Source of the DNA: Acidobacteriaceae bacterium
Lineage (GTDB): Bacteria; Acidobacteriota; Terriglobia; Terriglobales; Acidobacteriaceae
DNA length: 21,121 bases
Direction: 5' to 3'
NCBI GenBank assembly: GCA_030049955.1
Contig: JASIJX010000021.1
Span: 1 to 21,121 of the forward strand
The notes beneath the pieces are model-generated. The model was not told the DNA's origin and searched no databases. It worked only from the letters and a program-made list of their open reading frames with translations. Of the stretch, positions 1-9,007 are shown piece by piece. Position numbers and translations under genes: made by a program. The stretch's first letter is position 1, and each line of letters opens with the position of its first letter.

Positions 1-2
1 AG

Positions 3-938
<936 letters not shown>

Positions 939-955
939 CCCTCCCGCAGTCGCCG

Positions 956-1927
956 TTAATTCACCACTTCGCGCAGCGCCGCTGCAGCGGTTTTGGTTTC
1001 AGCCAGTATCTCTCCCATGAGTACGCCCATAACAAGACTGAACCCGAGCGTTTCAACGAAATGGCTGTGGGCAACGGTCGGCGGCATGAGGGGATTGGGC
1101 AGCAGGAGAGCGGTTGTCCATGCGCTGAGAAAGAACGCGAGAGTCACCGCGCTCTGCCAGCGTGACCCGCGGAGCATGCGAACAAGGGGAAAAGCGAACG
1201 CCAGATAGAGCAGGCCGCGAAAGGCCGTAAGCGGATATATCCACGGCGCGTGCAGCCAGTTGCCCTTTAATGCATCCAGGAAAGATGCATATTCCGGACC
1301 GCCATAGTACAGCCGCAACGCCGGGTTTCTCCACGCGACAAAATAGCCGAACAACATGTAGAAGAACACGAACGCCACAACGATGACGGCGGTTTTCCAA
1401 AGCGCGGCCGGAATGCCAGGCCAGGGCGGCGTCTCGGGCGCCGATTGCTCTGTTCTCCACTTTCCGAGGATGAGTACGGATAGCGGCGCGCAAAGCGCCG
1501 CGGTGATCGCACTTTGGAGCAGCCAGTCGCGAATCAACTCTGGAAAAACCTTACCGCTCAAAAACGCCTCCGCGTCCACGGCATTCACAACGCAGGAGAA
1601 TCCGTAGACGGCCGCGAACATTGCAAGTGAGAGCTTCCACCCGGACCAGCGGGATCGCAGAATCATCAGCGAAATGGCGGCTCCGGCGCAGAGGCAATAG
1701 ATGCAAAATGGGACGAAAATGCCGGGCGGGGGCTGGACTGTAGCGCGACTCGGAACAGGATTCGACTGCGTCACCGCACTAGCCGAAGATGCGGACGAGG
1801 ATGCCGGAGTATTCTGCCCGAGCCGGTTCATCCCCGACGTCAACGTCCCTGCGATCAGGCAAAGAGAGAAGAGTAAACAGACGGCCAGGACCAGAGCACC
1901 GGTAGAGACAATCTGAGATATCTTCAT
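956..1927 (-). CDS. Polytopic membrane protein of unknown function
   Basis: This 323-residue protein is not recognised. It has about eight likely membrane helices, near residues 8-28, 70-90, 97-117, 137-155, 178-198, 232-252, 259-277 and 290-310. The first is separated from the second by a Ser/Ala/Pro-rich segment (about 38-68) that probably lies outside the membrane. No catalytic motif stands out. The ATG at 1927 is preceded on the minus strand by GGAAGGAGG at about 6 bases, a strong ribosome binding site that fixes the start. Its 3' end meets the dsbD end with 17 bases between them, so the two genes are convergent. It is divergent from the redoxin gene at 2187. The gene looks intact and real from its start signal and hydrophobic pattern; its role cannot be read from sequence. 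Confidence 0.75.
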   Translation of the reverse strand: MKISQIVSTGALVLAVCLLFSLCLIAGTLTSGMNRLGQNTPASSSASSASAVTQSNPVPSRATVQPPPGIFVPFCIYCLCAGAAISLMILRSRWSGWKLSLAMFAAVYGFSCVVNAVDAEAFLSGKVFPELIRDWLLQSAITAALCAPLSVLILGKWRTEQSAPETPPWPGIPAALWKTAVIVVAFVFFYMLFGYFVAWRNPALRLYYGGPEYASFLDALKGNWLHAPWIYPLTAFRGLLYLAFAFPLVRMLRGSRWQSAVTLAFFLSAWTTALLLPNPLMPPTVAHSHFVETLGFSLVMGVLMGEILAETKTAAAALREVVN

Positions 1928-2186
1928 CGCATCCTCCTTCCAGTCCGTAATTCGTAATTACTGAATTCCGGATGATTTTGTTCCCGAAGTCACTGCCGCT
2001 CAGTTTTTTTCCTCTCCGGGGAGCACCAGCGACAGGCGCAGTTGAAAAACCACGCCCTCCGAAAACCGCTCTCAGTTGGCGAGTCTTAATGAAACTACCG
2101 GTCACCTTTCCCCGTCGAACACTGCAAGAGATCCTTTCGGCCCGTCGAATTCTCTCTTAGAATTCCTATCGAGGAGGTCGATCCCC

Positions 2187-2801
2187 ATGAAAACTCTCGT
2201 CCGCCTAGCCACCGCCGCGGCCGTCGCGGCCGCCATGCTGCCCTTTGCCGCCGCCCAGGCGCGCGTGGGCGAGCCGGCGCCGAACTTCACGGCAACCGAC
2301 TCCCACGGCCAGACCCAAACCCTCTCCAATTTCCACGGGAAGTTTGTCGTGCTCGAGTGGCACAATAACGGCTGCCCGTACACCAAAAAGCACTACGAAT
2401 CCGGCAACATGCAGTCGCTGCAGCGGGAGTGGACCGCGAAAGGCGTCGTCTGGTTCACCGTCATCTCCTCTGCGCCCGGCGAGCAGGGCTATATGACTTC
2501 GCCCGAGGAAAACCAGTACCTCGTGAAGATGCGCGCCGACCCGACCGCCGTTCTGATGGACCCCGAGGGTAAGATCGGCCATCTCTACGACGCCAAGACC
2601 ACGCCGCAGATGATCGTCATCGACCCCAGTGGCAAGATCATCTACGACGGCGCCATCGACAATCGGCCCACGCCGGATGAAAGCGACATCAAAGGCGCAG
2701 ACAATTACGTAACCGACGCGCTGACCGCAGCCATGGCCGGCAAGCCGGTGGCCGTAAACCACACACGGCCGTATGGGTGTTCGGTGAAGTACGCGGATTG
2801 A
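2187..2801 (+). CDS. Secreted redoxin / AhpC-TSA-like thioredoxin-fold protein
   Basis: This 204-residue protein has an N-terminal signal peptide (basic start, Ala-rich core, cleavage likely after Ala-Gln-Ala near residue 26). A thioredoxin-fold domain follows, opening with VGEPAPNFTATDSHG, the usual entry of redoxin/peroxiredoxin-like proteins. The active-site region reads EWHNNGCPYTKKHY with a single Cys (C63) where a classic thioredoxin has CxxC, so the position is CPYT. A second Cys, C198, lies in the C-terminal GCSVKY tail and may act as a resolving residue; that is inference. The cis-Pro region is TTPQMIVIDPSG. The ATG at 2187 has GAGGAGG at 2171-2177; longer in-frame starts upstream lack a signal peptide and a binding site and were not used. 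A role in periplasmic peroxide or thiol redox chemistry is likely, but the substrate is unknown. Confidence 0.88.
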   Translation: MKTLVRLATAAAVAAAMLPFAAAQARVGEPAPNFTATDSHGQTQTLSNFHGKFVVLEWHNNGCPYTKKHYESGNMQSLQREWTAKGVVWFTVISSAPGEQGYMTSPEENQYLVKMRADPTAVLMDPEGKIGHLYDAKTTPQMIVIDPSGKIIYDGAIDNRPTPDESDIKGADNYVTDALTAAMAGKPVAVNHTRPYGCSVKYAD

Positions 2802-2887
2802 GAAGCAGGGACTGAGGGACTAGAAAAATCTCCGTGCCCCATCCTTCGCACGGCGTTATCGTGCATGGGATGGGAACCACGCAGCTA

Positions 2888-4408
2888 TCACCGCTTCAAC
2901 CGCAATAGCGCCCCGCGGTCGATCACATTCCCATCTTCGATCAGGGTCCAGATGTTGCGTGCGTTCCAGACGTTGACAGTCGGGTCGCCGTCGACGACGA
3001 GGATATCGGCGCGGCGGCCGGGCGCGATCTGGCCAAGTTCGGTCCAGCCGAACTGCAGCGCATAATTATTCGTCGCAGCGGCCAGCGCCTCGCGCGGAGA
3101 CAGCCCCAGCCGCACCAGCAGCTCCAGCTCCGTATGCAGCGAGATCCCCGGCATCGTCCCCATCGCGTCCGCGCCGGACCCGGCCAGGTAATGCGGAAAC
3201 GCGGCGAAGATTGTCTCGTTCACGCGCCAAAGCCGCAGCGCCGCCAGGTCGGCTTTTTTCTGTTGATCAGCTTCCATCCAGCGCTGCCCTGAGGCTGGCA
3301 GGTGCCGTGTCCACGCCGGCAGCGGATAGGGCATCTCGCCGGTCGCAGGATTCGTCGGCCGGAACATGCGCGCGGGATCGAGCAGCGAAGCTGCGGGTTC
3401 TTTCCACAGGTTGCGATGCCCTGGCAGCTCCACGTAATACAGGCTGAAGGTGGGCAGTAGCGCCACGTGGTGCGTGGCCAAAAAATGCGCGTACTCGCGC
3501 AGACGCTGATCCGTCGGCGGAACGCGCGCCGAATAGTCGTAAGCCGTCGCAGCCGGCGGGCCATAAGGATCATCCACCAGCGGCCCCTGCAACTCGTCGG
3601 GAATCGCGCCCAGGATGTAGTGGTCCATGTGGACCAGCCCATCGACGCCGGCTTCAACGCCCACGCGATAAGGCGTCGCCACAAAGTCTCCGTAAGTTAC
3701 CAGGTGCATCTCGTGCGCGCGAGAAATGATCCACTGCGCGTTGGCCGCCGTTACGCCCGGCCCAATCAGCGCCACCCTGGTGCCCATCTGCGCCATATCG
3801 GCAAGTTGCTGCGCGCTGTCTTCGGGGCTCAGCTCAACGGGCCGCACGCCCTCGCGCAGCTTGCCCACCCATTCCGGCCGGCGCGCCAGCAGGCTCCAGT
3901 TGTCGGTTGTGCCCACTGAGTCGATCGGATACAAATGCGGGCTGGGATGCGCGCTGAAGTCGATGTAGCCATGCTTCTCATCGGCTCGCGCCACCACCGT
4001 CGTCACGCCCATGTACAGGTTGGCATTGGCCTGCGCTTGCGAGTTCATGCCCGCATAGCCGTCCACCAGGCCGGGAATCAAAAACCTCCCTGTGCAGTCG
4101 ATCACCTGTGCGCCCTTGGGAACGGTCACAGCTCCGGCCGGGCCTACATCCGTAATGCGGCCGTCCTGGATGATCACCACGGCATTGGTCAGATCGCGCG
4201 CCGAGTCGCCCCAGTTCGTTACGTCAATCACCGTGCCGCCGGTAAGCGCCAGCGCGGGCGGGGCAGGTTCGGCGCCCTGCTGATTTGCCTGCGACCTCGC
4301 CCCATTCATAACTGCCGCTGAGGCCGCCGCCGAACCAGACACCGGGGACAGCAGCGCCATGGCAAGAGCACCGGCAAGCGCAATGGGGCCACGCAATCGG
4401 ACTCGCAT
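2888..4408 (-). CDS. Exported amidohydrolase-family protein, probably lacking metal sites
   Basis: This 506-residue protein begins with a signal peptide (RLRGPIALAGALAMALLSP). It then shows the composite beta-sandwich of the amidohydrolase superfamily (ALTGGTVIDVTNWG, IIQDGRITDVGP, about residues 54-105) and a TIM-barrel region. The C-terminal part is clearly family-like: GISLHTELELLVRLGLSPREALAAAT and LGQIAPGRRADILVVDGDP (about 421-477). Key ligands are missing: the strand-1 HxH after PGLVD is Gly-Tyr-Ala-Gly (117-120), the usual Lys strand reads RVALIG, and the next His site reads VTYGDF. Only His260/263 and Asp414 remain as candidates. The nearest functional relatives would be imidazolonepropionase-like or prolidase-like hydrolases. 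ATG 4408 was chosen because it opens the signal peptide; the longer frame to 4591 overlaps the upstream gene. The upstream minus gene ends 47 bases away, so the two may be cotranscribed. Confidence 0.8.
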   Translation of the reverse strand: MRVRLRGPIALAGALAMALLSPVSGSAAASAAVMNGARSQANQQGAEPAPPALALTGGTVIDVTNWGDSARDLTNAVVIIQDGRITDVGPAGAVTVPKGAQVIDCTGRFLIPGLVDGYAGMNSQAQANANLYMGVTTVVARADEKHGYIDFSAHPSPHLYPIDSVGTTDNWSLLARRPEWVGKLREGVRPVELSPEDSAQQLADMAQMGTRVALIGPGVTAANAQWIISRAHEMHLVTYGDFVATPYRVGVEAGVDGLVHMDHYILGAIPDELQGPLVDDPYGPPAATAYDYSARVPPTDQRLREYAHFLATHHVALLPTFSLYYVELPGHRNLWKEPAASLLDPARMFRPTNPATGEMPYPLPAWTRHLPASGQRWMEADQQKKADLAALRLWRVNETIFAAFPHYLAGSGADAMGTMPGISLHTELELLVRLGLSPREALAAATNNYALQFGWTELGQIAPGRRADILVVDGDPTVNVWNARNIWTLIEDGNVIDRGALLRLKR

Positions 4409-4455
4409 ACTAAAGGGGTCTGTTGAAGATTGTCGCACGGTGGTCGGCGGCGCTC

Positions 4456-5349
4456 TCACTGCGCAGGCTGGGCCTGTCCGGTTGCCGGAGCCGGCGCGGG
4501 CTGGGGATGAGTTTCCTTGACCACCATCATCGACGCGGGCTGCCGGCCAGCCTTTACGAGCGTGCCTTTTGCGTTGAACACCAGCATCCACTCCATGGGC
4601 CGCGGCCGTACGCTCGCGTCCGTCATTCGAAGAATAGCGCCACCCGCGTTTGGGTAGCTCAGCTCAGCTGAAGACCAGGGATACGTGCGCGGCTCCGAGT
4701 TTCGGCGGCCGGCCCATTCGTCAGGCCGCGCAAGCTCGGGATTCGCGCCCGCCAGCGCCGCGTAGCAAAGGCCGAAATCAGCCCAGCCGCCAACCTGCGT
4801 CGTCTTTTCTTCCGCGCGAATGTGGTTGAACGCGGCAATCGTAATCGCGTTCACCGGCGCCGGCGAAAACAGCGAATAGCTGCGGCGCAGGATTGGAATG
4901 ATACGAACCCGGCCCCGGCCGTTGCGCGGAATCGACGCCGAAAAGACGCTCACGTCTCCCGCGCCCTGATTGCGCGTGAACCTGAGAAACAGGTGATTGG
5001 GAAACGCCGGGCAGACGATTTGCCGATAGCTCCAGCGGCCGCTCGTGAACTCCATGCCGCTCACCCCGGCCTGCTCAGCGATCGAGGCTTCGGCGTCGGC
5101 TTCGAGATTCCGGTCCTGTGCGGTCATCTGATCGACGGGCCGCAGTTCGACGGTCGCAGAACTGGTCGCGGAACTGACGGGCGTCCACGCATCTGGCGGA
5201 AACGGCGTCGGCGCCTGTCGCGGCACAATCTGCTTCGGCGCCGGCGGAGCCGCGGATGTGACCTGGCGGACGGTCTGCGCCGGCGCGGCAGAGCAGGCCA
5301 GAGCCAGCAAAACCACGGCGGCGAGAAAGCTGAAGCGGATCATGCTCAT
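4456..5349 (-). CDS. Secreted protein of unknown function
   Basis: This 297-residue protein has a signal peptide (MIRFSFLAAVVLLALACSAA, cleavage near Ala-Gln at residue 25). A Cys sits at the end of the hydrophobic stretch, but the context is not a clean lipobox. The mature part has a Pro/Ala-rich linker (about 30-60), a central domain (about 95-255) and a Pro/Ala/Gln-rich tail. I do not recognise a family. The central domain has two Cys (in RQIVCPAFPNH and FGLCYAAL) that could form a disulfide. The tail begins after a predicted beta segment MEWMLVFNAKGTLVKAG. Start 5349 and a second ATG at 5343 are both possible; neither has a strong binding site (GTTAGG before 5349). It lies 47 bases upstream of the amidohydrolase-like gene in the same direction, consistent with a two-gene unit. 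The terminator of the preceding gene (5435-5463) isolates it from upstream transcription. Confidence 0.7.
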   Translation of the reverse strand: MSMIRFSFLAAVVLLALACSAAPAQTVRQVTSAAPPAPKQIVPRQAPTPFPPDAWTPVSSATSSATVELRPVDQMTAQDRNLEADAEASIAEQAGVSGMEFTSGRWSYRQIVCPAFPNHLFLRFTRNQGAGDVSVFSASIPRNGRGRVRIIPILRRSYSLFSPAPVNAITIAAFNHIRAEEKTTQVGGWADFGLCYAALAGANPELARPDEWAGRRNSEPRTYPWSSAELSYPNAGGAILRMTDASVRPRPMEWMLVFNAKGTLVKAGRQPASMMVVKETHPQPAPAPATGQAQPAQ

Positions 5350-5434
5350 TCAGCCTAACACCGCGGTTGAATTTCGCCATACCCCCAGAATGGAAGGGTT
5401 GATTGTCCAGTTGAAGATCCTTGCGACGTCACAG

Positions 5435-5463
5435 AAAAAAGGGCAGCTCGAGAGGAGCTGCCC
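5435..5463 (-). terminator. Perfect intrinsic terminator
   Basis: The arms GGGCAGCTC (5441-5449) and GAGCTGCCC (5455-5463) form a perfect 9-bp stem with a 5-base loop. On the minus strand the stem is followed by six U (5440-5435). It sits 53 bases past the stop of the minus-strand gene ending at 5516 and is its obvious terminator. Confidence 0.93.
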
Positions 5464-5515
5464 TTGCGATTCCGGAATGCGTACAGGGCTCAAGCAGGCC
5501 CTGCGCCGCACTCGA

Positions 5516-7108
5516 TTAGTGAGCGTGGCCCGGATGGTGGGTTGCGCCGCCGGTCGGACGGTGGTGCACCGGAGCCTTCTTCTCTTCCTGCACAAAGCCG
5601 TCCTTCAGCACGATCTGCGCCTTGGCGGCGTTGCCGTTGGCGGCCGGGACCGTAGTGTAGGTGTCGTAAGTGCCGTCAAGCTCCGTCGCCGGCTGCAGCC
5701 CCATCACGGAGTCCGGCGCGGGAGCATCCTTGCAGCTCAGCGGCTCCTTCAGGTTCACGGTGAAGTCGGCGCTCTTCGAGTCTTTAGCGTCCTGCGTCAC
5801 GGCCATGTTGATGGTCGTAACCGCCGGCTCGATGAGGATCTTGTGGGCACGCGAGAGCTCTTCAATCGCACTCACGTCGGCGCTTGCGCCGTTCGCCTGC
5901 AGGTAGTCGCGGGCTTCCGACACGTGCAGCTCCGATGGCGGAGGCGGCACAGCGCCGCAGGCCGCTGGCGTGTTGAGCTTCACCACGTAATCCTTGGCCT
6001 TGGGTGAGGCAGCCGTCGTCACGGAAACCTTGAGTACCGTGGCCTGAGCGCTGATCACATTGCCCGGAACCGGCGTGAGCTGGCCCTGCAGCACGCTCCA
6101 CAGTTTCTGCGCGTCATCCTTGTTGCCGTTGGCCAGGATGAACTCCTTGTCTTCAAGGTTCAGCTTGGTCAGGTCAGGCGTCGTGGCGATGACGTTGTGC
6201 ACAATCTCCGGCGGCGTGGGCGCGGGTGCAATTTTGAAGGTTCCCGGCGGATTCAGCGACTGCGCCGAAGCCGTCTTGACGTCGTTCAGCCCGTCCAGAT
6301 TGCCGTGGTAACGCTTGTACCAGTATTCGAGCTTCTCCTCGATCTGCGGCTTGAATGCCGGGGGCGCAAAGTTCCAGGCACGCGCGTAATACCAGATAGC
6401 CTTGATCTCGTCGCGCGAGGGACCGGGCTTCGCATAAGCTTCGGCCAGGTTCAGCGTGTCCACCAGGCCCTGCCCGGTGGTGGTGCCAGCCGCCGGATAA
6501 AGCGAAAGCTCGGTCTCGTATTCCTTGATGGCAGTCCCGTAGTCCTTCTTCACCAGCGCCGCATCCAGCGCGACGGCAGAGTGAAAGATCGGATACAACT
6601 GGCCAGTCATCTTTGACCAATCCTCATCAGCCATGCCGGTGGGCTTGGCCACGCCAAGGCCCTTCTGCGCCATCACCGCAGCGTCATCGCAGCTCTGCGG
6701 GTCCTTGCTGTCGCCGGTCGCAGGGTCAACACTGCTCTGGCACTGCGCCTTCTTCAGGTACACCGAGATTGCAATGGCCTTCATATTGTTCGGGTCGAGC
6801 TGAAGAAGACGGCTGGCCGCGCTGAGCGCCTTGTCCGGCTGCGGAGGCCTGGTCTGCTGGTAGGTGTCGATCAACTGATCGAGGACGGTCTTTTTCACCA
6901 CGCTGTTCGGATACTTGGTGAGGAAATCCTCCAGCGCGCTGGCCTTGGCGGCGGGATCGGTTTGGGTGATTGCGTTCTGATACGCGTTGAACTCGGCCGG
7001 GTCCTGAATGGTGATCTGGCTCGAATTTTCCTGTGCTCGCAGCGTGGGTCCGGCAATAAGGGCAACGCCCGCCAAAGCCATCGCAGATGCAAGGACTAGC
7101 TTCTTCAT
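5516..7108 (-). CDS. Secreted TPR-like helical protein with His-rich tail, unknown function
   Basis: This 530-residue protein starts with a clear signal peptide (MKKLVLASAMALAGVALIAG, cleavage after LRAQ near 26). The N-terminal half (about 35-290) is helical with tetratricopeptide-like features: DFLTKYPNSVVKKTVLDQLI, ASRLLQLDPNNMKAIAI, and pairs such as YYARAWNFAP. The C-terminal half (about 330-500) looks like a duplicated beta-rich module, with the similar phrases DYVVKLNTPAACGAVPPPPSEL and DFTVNLKEPLSCKDAPAPDS, each with one Cys. The last ~20 residues contain six His (HH, HH, H, H). The ATG at 7108 has CAGGAG 7 bases upstream. The frame extends to 7243 but the extension lacks a signal peptide. 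The fold suggests a periplasmic or cell-envelope scaffold; metal binding by the tail is possible but unproven. Confidence 0.8.
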   Translation of the reverse strand: MKKLVLASAMALAGVALIAGPTLRAQENSSQITIQDPAEFNAYQNAITQTDPAAKASALEDFLTKYPNSVVKKTVLDQLIDTYQQTRPPQPDKALSAASRLLQLDPNNMKAIAISVYLKKAQCQSSVDPATGDSKDPQSCDDAAVMAQKGLGVAKPTGMADEDWSKMTGQLYPIFHSAVALDAALVKKDYGTAIKEYETELSLYPAAGTTTGQGLVDTLNLAEAYAKPGPSRDEIKAIWYYARAWNFAPPAFKPQIEEKLEYWYKRYHGNLDGLNDVKTASAQSLNPPGTFKIAPAPTPPEIVHNVIATTPDLTKLNLEDKEFILANGNKDDAQKLWSVLQGQLTPVPGNVISAQATVLKVSVTTAASPKAKDYVVKLNTPAACGAVPPPPSELHVSEARDYLQANGASADVSAIEELSRAHKILIEPAVTTINMAVTQDAKDSKSADFTVNLKEPLSCKDAPAPDSVMGLQPATELDGTYDTYTTVPAANGNAAKAQIVLKDGFVQEEKKAPVHHRPTGGATHHPGHAH

Positions 7109-7499
7109 TTTGTGCTCCTGGGAATCGCGGAACTGTAGGCGCAAATTAACACTCAGTCTCTTGACCAAGCCGGCAAACGGTCCGGCTTTTAGTCGAGTGC
7201 CGAGGCGACGGATATACGATACCACGGCGTCCATATGGGGCAATGCAAAGGATTATAGAAATCCAAGTTGCCCCTGACAAGCAAGCGGGACAAGAAGGAT
7301 GAGGCCGAGCAACGGCGGAGGTCGACAGCGCCACACGATAAATCGATTGCAACAGCTCCGCACGATGAGTTGATCGTGGCGCTGGGAGAAATGGATCACA
7401 ACCGGACTAGCGCACGCGCCATGCGACGCAACGTTGGATGACAAACGGGCGCGCGAATGTTGGTTGGCAGGCTGGCTTGGATTCCAGCCCAGCCGCACT
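7109..7499. other. Intergenic region between metX and the TPR-like gene
   Basis: No convincing gene is seen in these 391 bases. It holds the CAGGAG ribosome binding site of the gene at 7108. It has two small inverted repeats: AAGCCGG/CCGGCTT at 7167-7173 and 7182-7188, and GGCTGG/CCAGCC at 7470-7475 and 7484-7489. The second lies just past the metX stop and could stabilise or end its transcript, but it has no U-tract. Promoter elements for the downstream gene are not obvious. Confidence 0.5.
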
Positions 7500-8657
7500 C
7501 TACTGCAGCAGGCGGACCAGTTCGGCCTGCTCGGCCAGGAACGCATCGTGCCCGTGGTCGCTGGTCATTTCGCGGTACTCGCAATGAGCGCCCGTAGCAC
7601 GGATGGCCTCGGCAAAGCGCCGTACATCGGCCTCCGGAAACAGCCAGTCCGTGCTGATGCCGATGAAGGTGAGCCGCGCACGGATGCGGCTGAAGGTCTC
7701 GGCCGGCGAGTTGTAGCCGCGCAGCGGGTCCCACGTATCCATCGTTCGCAGGATGGCAAGATAAGCGTTGGCATCGAAGCGGTCGATGAAGCGCCGGCCC
7801 TGCTCGTCGAGATATCCGGCAATGTCGAACCGGCCTCCGATTAAGCCGCTTTGCAAACCGCTTCCCTGCCCGTCCGCAGCCCACGGGTCCTCGCCGCTGC
7901 GGTCGGGATTACGACCGTAACGTTCCTCGAAGAGCGGAGCCGACTTGTAGCTGAGCATGGCGATCTGCCGGGCCAGCGATAGCCCGCGCCGCGGCGGCTT
8001 CTGCGGCAGATACCGTCCGCCCTCCCACTCCGGATCGTGCTGAATCGCCTGGCGCTGAAGATGGTTCAACGCAAGACCCATCGCGCCCAGCGGCGCAACG
8101 CCGATAATCAGTCCCCGCTGCACGCGCTCCGGGAATTGAATTGTCCACTCGAGCGCCTGCATGCCGCCGATGGAGCCGCCCATCACCAGCCGCAGCTTGC
8201 GCACGCCCAGCGAGCTGAGCAGCTTTGCCTGCGCGCGAACATTATCGCGAATCGATATAAGGGGAAAATCGGGTCCGTAAGGCTCGCCCGTCGCGGGATC
8301 AACCGAACCGGGCCCCGTGGAACCGTAGCAGGAGCCCAGCATGTTAATGCAGATAACAAAATCGTGTTCGAGCGAAAGAACGGCGCCCGGAGCGAAGACC
8401 TCGGGCCACCACGAGCCGACCAGCGCGGAGCCCGAAAGTGCGTGGCAAACGAGAACGGCGTTGTCCCGCGCTGCATTCAGCTTGCCGTACACCGCGTAAT
8501 GCAGGGTAGGAGACGCCAAAGTACAGCCGCACTCCAGCGTCAGCGGCTCATCGAGCACAAAGTCGCCCTCATAGGTGGGCGATACCAGCGTTTGGCCGGG
8601 CGAGCTGCCGCTGGCAGTCGAATTCGTAGGTTCGGTCTTGAATTCCAAGCTATTCAA
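7500..8657 (-). CDS. metX: Homoserine O-acetyltransferase (MetX family)
   Basis: This 385-residue alpha/beta-hydrolase-fold acyltransferase acylates L-homoserine (acetyl-CoA in most MetX) as the first committed step of methionine synthesis in the cytoplasm. Family landmarks are CHALSGSA (71-78), NMLGSCYGSTGP (105-116), the nucleophile elbow GGSIGGMQ with Ser162, Asp337 in GISTDWLFP and His370 in SDHGHDAFL, which give the Ser-Asp-His triad. Length matches the family. Some MetX enzymes use succinyl-CoA or L-serine, and sequence alone does not separate these here. The start is TTG at 8657: the minus strand carries CGGAG 6-10 bases before it and no in-frame ATG exists near the N-terminus. The first ~25 residues are variable in the family. 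The gene stands alone, not in a met operon, although the cys operon lies 4 kb away. Confidence 0.94.
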   Translation of the reverse strand: MNSLEFKTEPTNSTASGSSPGQTLVSPTYEGDFVLDEPLTLECGCTLASPTLHYAVYGKLNAARDNAVLVCHALSGSALVGSWWPEVFAPGAVLSLEHDFVICINMLGSCYGSTGPGSVDPATGEPYGPDFPLISIRDNVRAQAKLLSSLGVRKLRLVMGGSIGGMQALEWTIQFPERVQRGLIIGVAPLGAMGLALNHLQRQAIQHDPEWEGGRYLPQKPPRRGLSLARQIAMLSYKSAPLFEERYGRNPDRSGEDPWAADGQGSGLQSGLIGGRFDIAGYLDEQGRRFIDRFDANAYLAILRTMDTWDPLRGYNSPAETFSRIRARLTFIGISTDWLFPEADVRRFAEAIRATGAHCEYREMTSDHGHDAFLAEQAELVRLLQ

Positions 8658-8791
8658 TCCTCGCTCCGGTCAGCTCACAGTTTTCAGCATGGCCGCGGCG
8701 CAGCCGCGCAGTGAACCATGAACTTCTAACCGGTGACAACTTCTATTGTGCCGCAACAGACCCGCCGTCAGGGCGAACACGCACCGGTCCA

Positions 8792-8827
8792 CGAATCCAG
8801 TATGCAAAGCGAATCCGGATTGCAAAG
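8792..8827. repeat. 18-bp imperfect tandem repeat upstream of metX
   Basis: Two adjacent 18-base copies, 8792-8809 and 8810-8827, share cgaatcc and gcaaag ends and differ at only three positions in the middle. They lie about 135-170 bases upstream of the metX start, just past the terminator of the small-RNA candidate, in the part of the spacer where the metX promoter or operator should be. Confidence 0.6.
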
Positions 8828-8831
8828 CGCC

Positions 8832-8871
8832 CAAACGAAAACGGCCCGCATCCGCATCGGGACCGGGCCGT
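8832..8871 (-). terminator. Intrinsic terminator of the small-RNA candidate
   Basis: The arms ACGGCCCG (8841-8848) and CGGGCCGT (8864-8871) pair perfectly over 8 bp around a 15-base loop. On the minus strand the stem runs into TTTTCGTTTGG. No coding gene ends here: the nearest upstream minus gene stops at 9097, with a promoter between. Confidence 0.75.
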
Positions 8872-9001
8872 GTGACTTCTGAATCGGTTGCGCTTAACGC
8901 AGGCGCCGCTCACAAGGCACACGGACAGTTCCCCATGGCATCCACATGGCCATGGCCCCCGCTCCGTGGTTCCTTGCACCGTGACCGCTTACGTTCGGCA
9001 T
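8833..9001 (-). ncRNA. Candidate small RNA of about 170 nt (6S-like or a lineage-specific sRNA)
   Basis: The segment has no ORF of note but has a strong promoter at one end and an intrinsic terminator at the other, giving a predicted transcript from about 9001 to 8833. Read on the minus strand it folds into a long rod. CAAGG and CACGGA on the 5' side pair with TCCGTG and CCTTG on the 3' side, enclosing a CCATGGC/GCCATGG hairpin. Outside this rod the 5' side can still pair GGTGC with GCGCC and CGGT with ACCG, leaving a small TGCG-loop-CGCA hairpin in the 3' strand. That topology, and the size, resemble 6S RNA with its central bubble, but the terminal closing stem is poor. I do not recognise conserved 6S bases with certainty. 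A clade-specific RNA such as the acido-1 motif is an alternative. Confidence 0.55.
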
Positions 9002-9007
9002 ATGGGC

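Noticed and set aside
5258..6007. 249-codon plus-strand frame between two minus genes
   Set aside because: It spans the perfect minus-strand terminator and is antisense to two genes with signal peptides; translation is Arg-rich shadow sequence.
8684..8719. 11-residue minus-strand ORF before metX with two Cys, as a leader peptide
   Set aside because: It has no Met or Cys run, no clear ribosome binding site, and no terminator with a U-tract follows it, so nothing supports attenuation.
8658..8830. SAM riboswitch upstream of metX
   Set aside because: I could not find the conserved cores of known SAM classes by eye; a covariance-model search would be needed to overturn this.
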